64,000 nucleotides of DNA, taken from positions 87,548,358 through 87,612,357 of the forward strand of contig OZ023268.1 in NCBI GenBank assembly GCA_964006375.1, in the 5' to 3' direction. Origin of the DNA: Tillus elongatus. Its lineage: Eukaryota; Arthropoda; Insecta; Coleoptera; Cleridae. Under the pieces are notes generated by a model. That model had not been told where the DNA came from and searched no databases. It worked only from the letters and a program-made list of their open reading frames with translations. This document shows, piece after piece, positions 61,950-64,000 of the stretch (the first letter of the stretch is position 1; each line of letters begins with the position of its first letter). A program made the translations under genes and the position numbers.

Positions 61950-62740
61950 TGTTCAAATTGTTATCCGTTTAGCTTTACAGCCATTTTCGCAGTCCTATCC
62001 CTATCATATTGGTATTCAGGTTTAACACATCTAGCACATTCAGCATCCTTTGTAAATATTTTACTTATCAGCACTCTGTCGGCCGCGTACCTTATGGAAC
62101 CGCTTCTATTTATCTTGATTCCTGCTGTGTTTTTATTTAGCCCATTTATTGTATCTTTTATGGATAAATTGAACAAATATGGCGATAATGGAGATCCTTG
62201 CAGTACACCCCTCCTCATTTTAGCCTCAGTTTATATCTAATATTTTCCAATCCAATTATCAAATGTTTTTCTCGGGTCTACGAAAGCAATAAATGTATCT
62301 CTATTTATAAGTGTTGGTATATCTTCCCTAGTTCTCCGTCCTTGTCTAAATCCTATATGATCTTCATCCAAACAACTTTTACTTCTACTTCTTATTCTAT
62401 TTTTATTACGATTGGCAGAATTTTCTCTACATGACTGTACAGTTAATACCCTTGCTGGCTGCGTTTTTACGTATTTACTTTTTTTGGAATAATGATGCTT
62501 TTACTCTTCATCAAACTCACTGGACAGTTCTCCCGATTTTTAACATTTCTTAAGCGGTTGAAAAAGTTTTTTTTTTTCATTTTTTCCCACAGACTTTTTT
62601 TAAAGTTTCGCGTTAATTCGTCTACACCAGAATTTTTTCCTGGTCTAATTGCTTTGACTGGCTCAAATTCTTCTCTTAAAATAGACAGGCACAGGTAATC
62701 TGGATTTATCATCCTCCATTGCATGCGAGAAACCCACACC
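61950..62740 (-). pseudogene. RTE-like LINE RT fragment
   Basis: Minus strand from 62740: FEPVKAIRPGKNSGVDELTR, then KSCLDEDHIGFRQGRRTRED, then FIAFVDPRKTFDNWIGKY, MRRGVLQGSPLSPYLFNLSI and the box SIRYAADRVLIS, where YADD is expected. The order is that of an RT finger and palm. GFR.GR.TRE is typical of RTE/RTE-X-group LINEs. Frame breaks at 62220 and 62467. The plus-strand frame 61722-62240 is a shadow. Confidence 0.7.
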
Positions 62741-63251
62741 CAACGTCCCGAGAAAGTTAACGAGCTGGTATCGTTGGTATCATGTGATTGGACCTATTTT
62801 CATTGAAACCCCTAACGGAGAAAGATATTTGGAAACGCCAAGAGACCAAGTCATTTCAGCCTTAGTAGAGTTATTTCCCAATGCACTTGATTGCAATCGC
62901 CCAAATGAAATTATATGGTTGCAACAAAACGGTGCATCACCTACTATGCTCTTCCTATGCGGCAGTATTTAAGTGAAACCTTTCCACAAAAGTGGATAGA
63001 AAGAAGAGGTTTCATACATTTGACTGCGACATCACCAGATCTTACACCTCTAGACCTTTTCTTGTGTGGACATCTGAAAAACCGTGTGTACAAAACGCAA
63101 CCTTTGGATCTGGACGATTTAAAGGAAATGATGACCAGGGAAATTAGGAACATCACAACGGAGGTTTTAAATAGTCAGAGACGAGTTTTACATTGAAATA
63201 ATTCGCTGTCAGCGAGAAAATGGGGACCAATTTGAACGTTTAAATGTTTAA
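62741..63251 (+). pseudogene. DDE transposase relic, C-terminal half
   Basis: HVIGPIFIETPNGERYLETP and WLQQNGASPT (catalytic Asp of QQDGA changed to Asn), a frame change near 62940, then RQYLSETFPQKWIERRGFI, SPDLTPLDLFLCGHLKNRVY and DDLKEMMTREI. After a last shift IIRCQRENGDQFERLNV ends at TAA 63249-63251. It is the same family as the other relics but a separate subfamily. The N-terminal domain is missing. Confidence 0.8.
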
Positions 63252-63540
63252 GACATGCTCAATTTTAAATTAAAGAAGAAAAAATGTTTCTTTTCCAAAA
63301 TTTTGAATTTCAGAATAAACGGTTCAAGTTTTATTGTCAGTTATTAAATTTCCAGCCTGTGTAGCGTTCTATGACTTTTAGACGCAAATTTTTGGTACCA
63401 CCAAACAGAGAAAAATATATTCTTTGAATTTCCCGCGAAAAATAATGAAAGGTGATAATCACAAATTAATAGTACAAGGTTTGAAAAACAAAACACGTGG
63501 CCGAGTGTTTTCATAAAAAAAACATTTCTATTCGAATTAT
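63252..63540 (+). repeat. Transposon 3' region shared with 57714-57960
   Basis: agacatgctcaattt, gttattaaatttccagc and accaaacagagaaaaata recur. The outer terminus was not identified. Confidence 0.6.
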
Positions 63541-63662
63541 TAATGTTATTCCATGACTGTGGTCCACACTGTACCTATTAATGTCAGTATTGCTGGTGTC
63601 ATCCAGAGTTTGCTGTTCTAGTTTAGAATTCCTCAGGCCAAGTCAGGTCTAGAATTGGCCTA

Positions 63663-64000
63663 GAATATTCGTAAAAAAAATTCACCAATGAGGAGATCAC
63701 GAATTTTTAGTTTTCAAAAAGTTTCATTTAATAGGCGCAAACTCTGACCCCTGGAACTCATATTCGGGGTCGGCTTCCATTTTAGATAAGTTCATTAGCC
63801 AGGAAAATCGGACCAGTTTTTCGGGGAACATTTTGGGTTTTCTTTTGTAAAAGTGTATCTCCGAAAATAACAAAGCAATGACAGCCAAATTTGGTACGCA
63901 GGTTTATATTATAAGAATGCGAACATATACCAAAATTTACATCTCTTAAGTTAAAGGGTAGTAAAGTTATAGTATTTAAGGAACACATTTTTTGTACCAC
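63663..64000 (-). repeat. GCR copy, reverse, without TA core, cut by window edge
   Basis: Degenerate hairpin at 63663-63688, gaggagatcacg, right-end text (ctggaactcatattcgggg), then directly the left-half text (agttcattagccaggaaaat). The microsatellite core is absent. Confidence 0.65.

Noticed and set aside
61722..62240. 172-codon plus-strand frame with hydrophobic composition
   Set aside because: It lies opposite the RTE-like RT fragment and spans a PLE tail; apparent membrane segments come from the antisense reading.

Overview
The window looks like nuclear DNA of an insect. It is AT-rich and gene-poor, and mobile elements occupy most of it: an errantivirus (Gypsy-group LTR element with env), at least six Penelope-like element (PLE) fragments with GIY-YIG endonuclease, R1-, Jockey-, I- and RTE-type LINE relics, many relics of one Tc1/mariner-type DDE transposase family, TA-target MITEs, and about twenty (TA)n tracts. 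Three copies of the CCTAA pentamer end one LINE. The species cannot be named from the sequence. No rRNA, tRNA, CRISPR array or bacterial-type operon was seen.

The scaffold of the region is a dispersed non-autonomous repeat, here called GCR. It starts GGACGCAGCAAGTGCG, has a 300-340 bp inverted-repeat unit at that end, a central (TA)n or (ACAT)n tract, and ends in a hairpin built from TTAGTGAATTTT and AAAATTCACTAA. About fifteen full or partial copies occur in both orientations; the cleanest is 32091-33419. The plan resembles Helentron-associated (DINE-1/HINE) elements, but that assignment is an inference. Other elements repeatedly sit inside or at the edge of the microsatellite core of GCR copies.

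Layout. 1-1884: GCR copy and the 3' half of a DDE transposase. 1885-10414: a GCR copy that split this transposase (its 5' half is 10415-10960) and itself carries the errantivirus (2898-8822) and a MITE (9065-9880). 11395-12830: I-group LINE tail with RNase H. 13728-15884: GCR with a PLE in its TA tract. 16000-22800: decayed PLE, DDE and LINE relics and duplicated blocks. 22799-25640: GCR interrupted by an R1-clade LINE in its (ACAT)n tract. 26420-29540: Jockey-type LINE. 30269-31123: TIR element. 31532-31696: one probable host-gene exon. 32091-35090: three GCR copies. 35455-39000: LINE tail, hammerhead-like motif, long hairpin, two THAP-like fragments. 39089-42623: GCR with a long-TIR transposon. 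43380-47738: GCR, PLE and a second transposon copy. 47860-52050: mostly unassigned, with minisatellites. 52050-64000: PLE, DDE, RTE and GCR relics.

The most notable unit is the errantivirus. Its two 406-bp LTRs appear identical and it has a 4-bp target duplication, so it is young. Its pol frame, however, keeps protease and the integrase zinc finger while lacking the reverse transcriptase core, most of RNase H and the integrase core. It looks like a non-autonomous derivative that moves by proteins supplied in trans. PLE tails carry hammerhead-ribozyme-like motifs, one with a complete canonical core. Almost every other coding relic is visibly broken.
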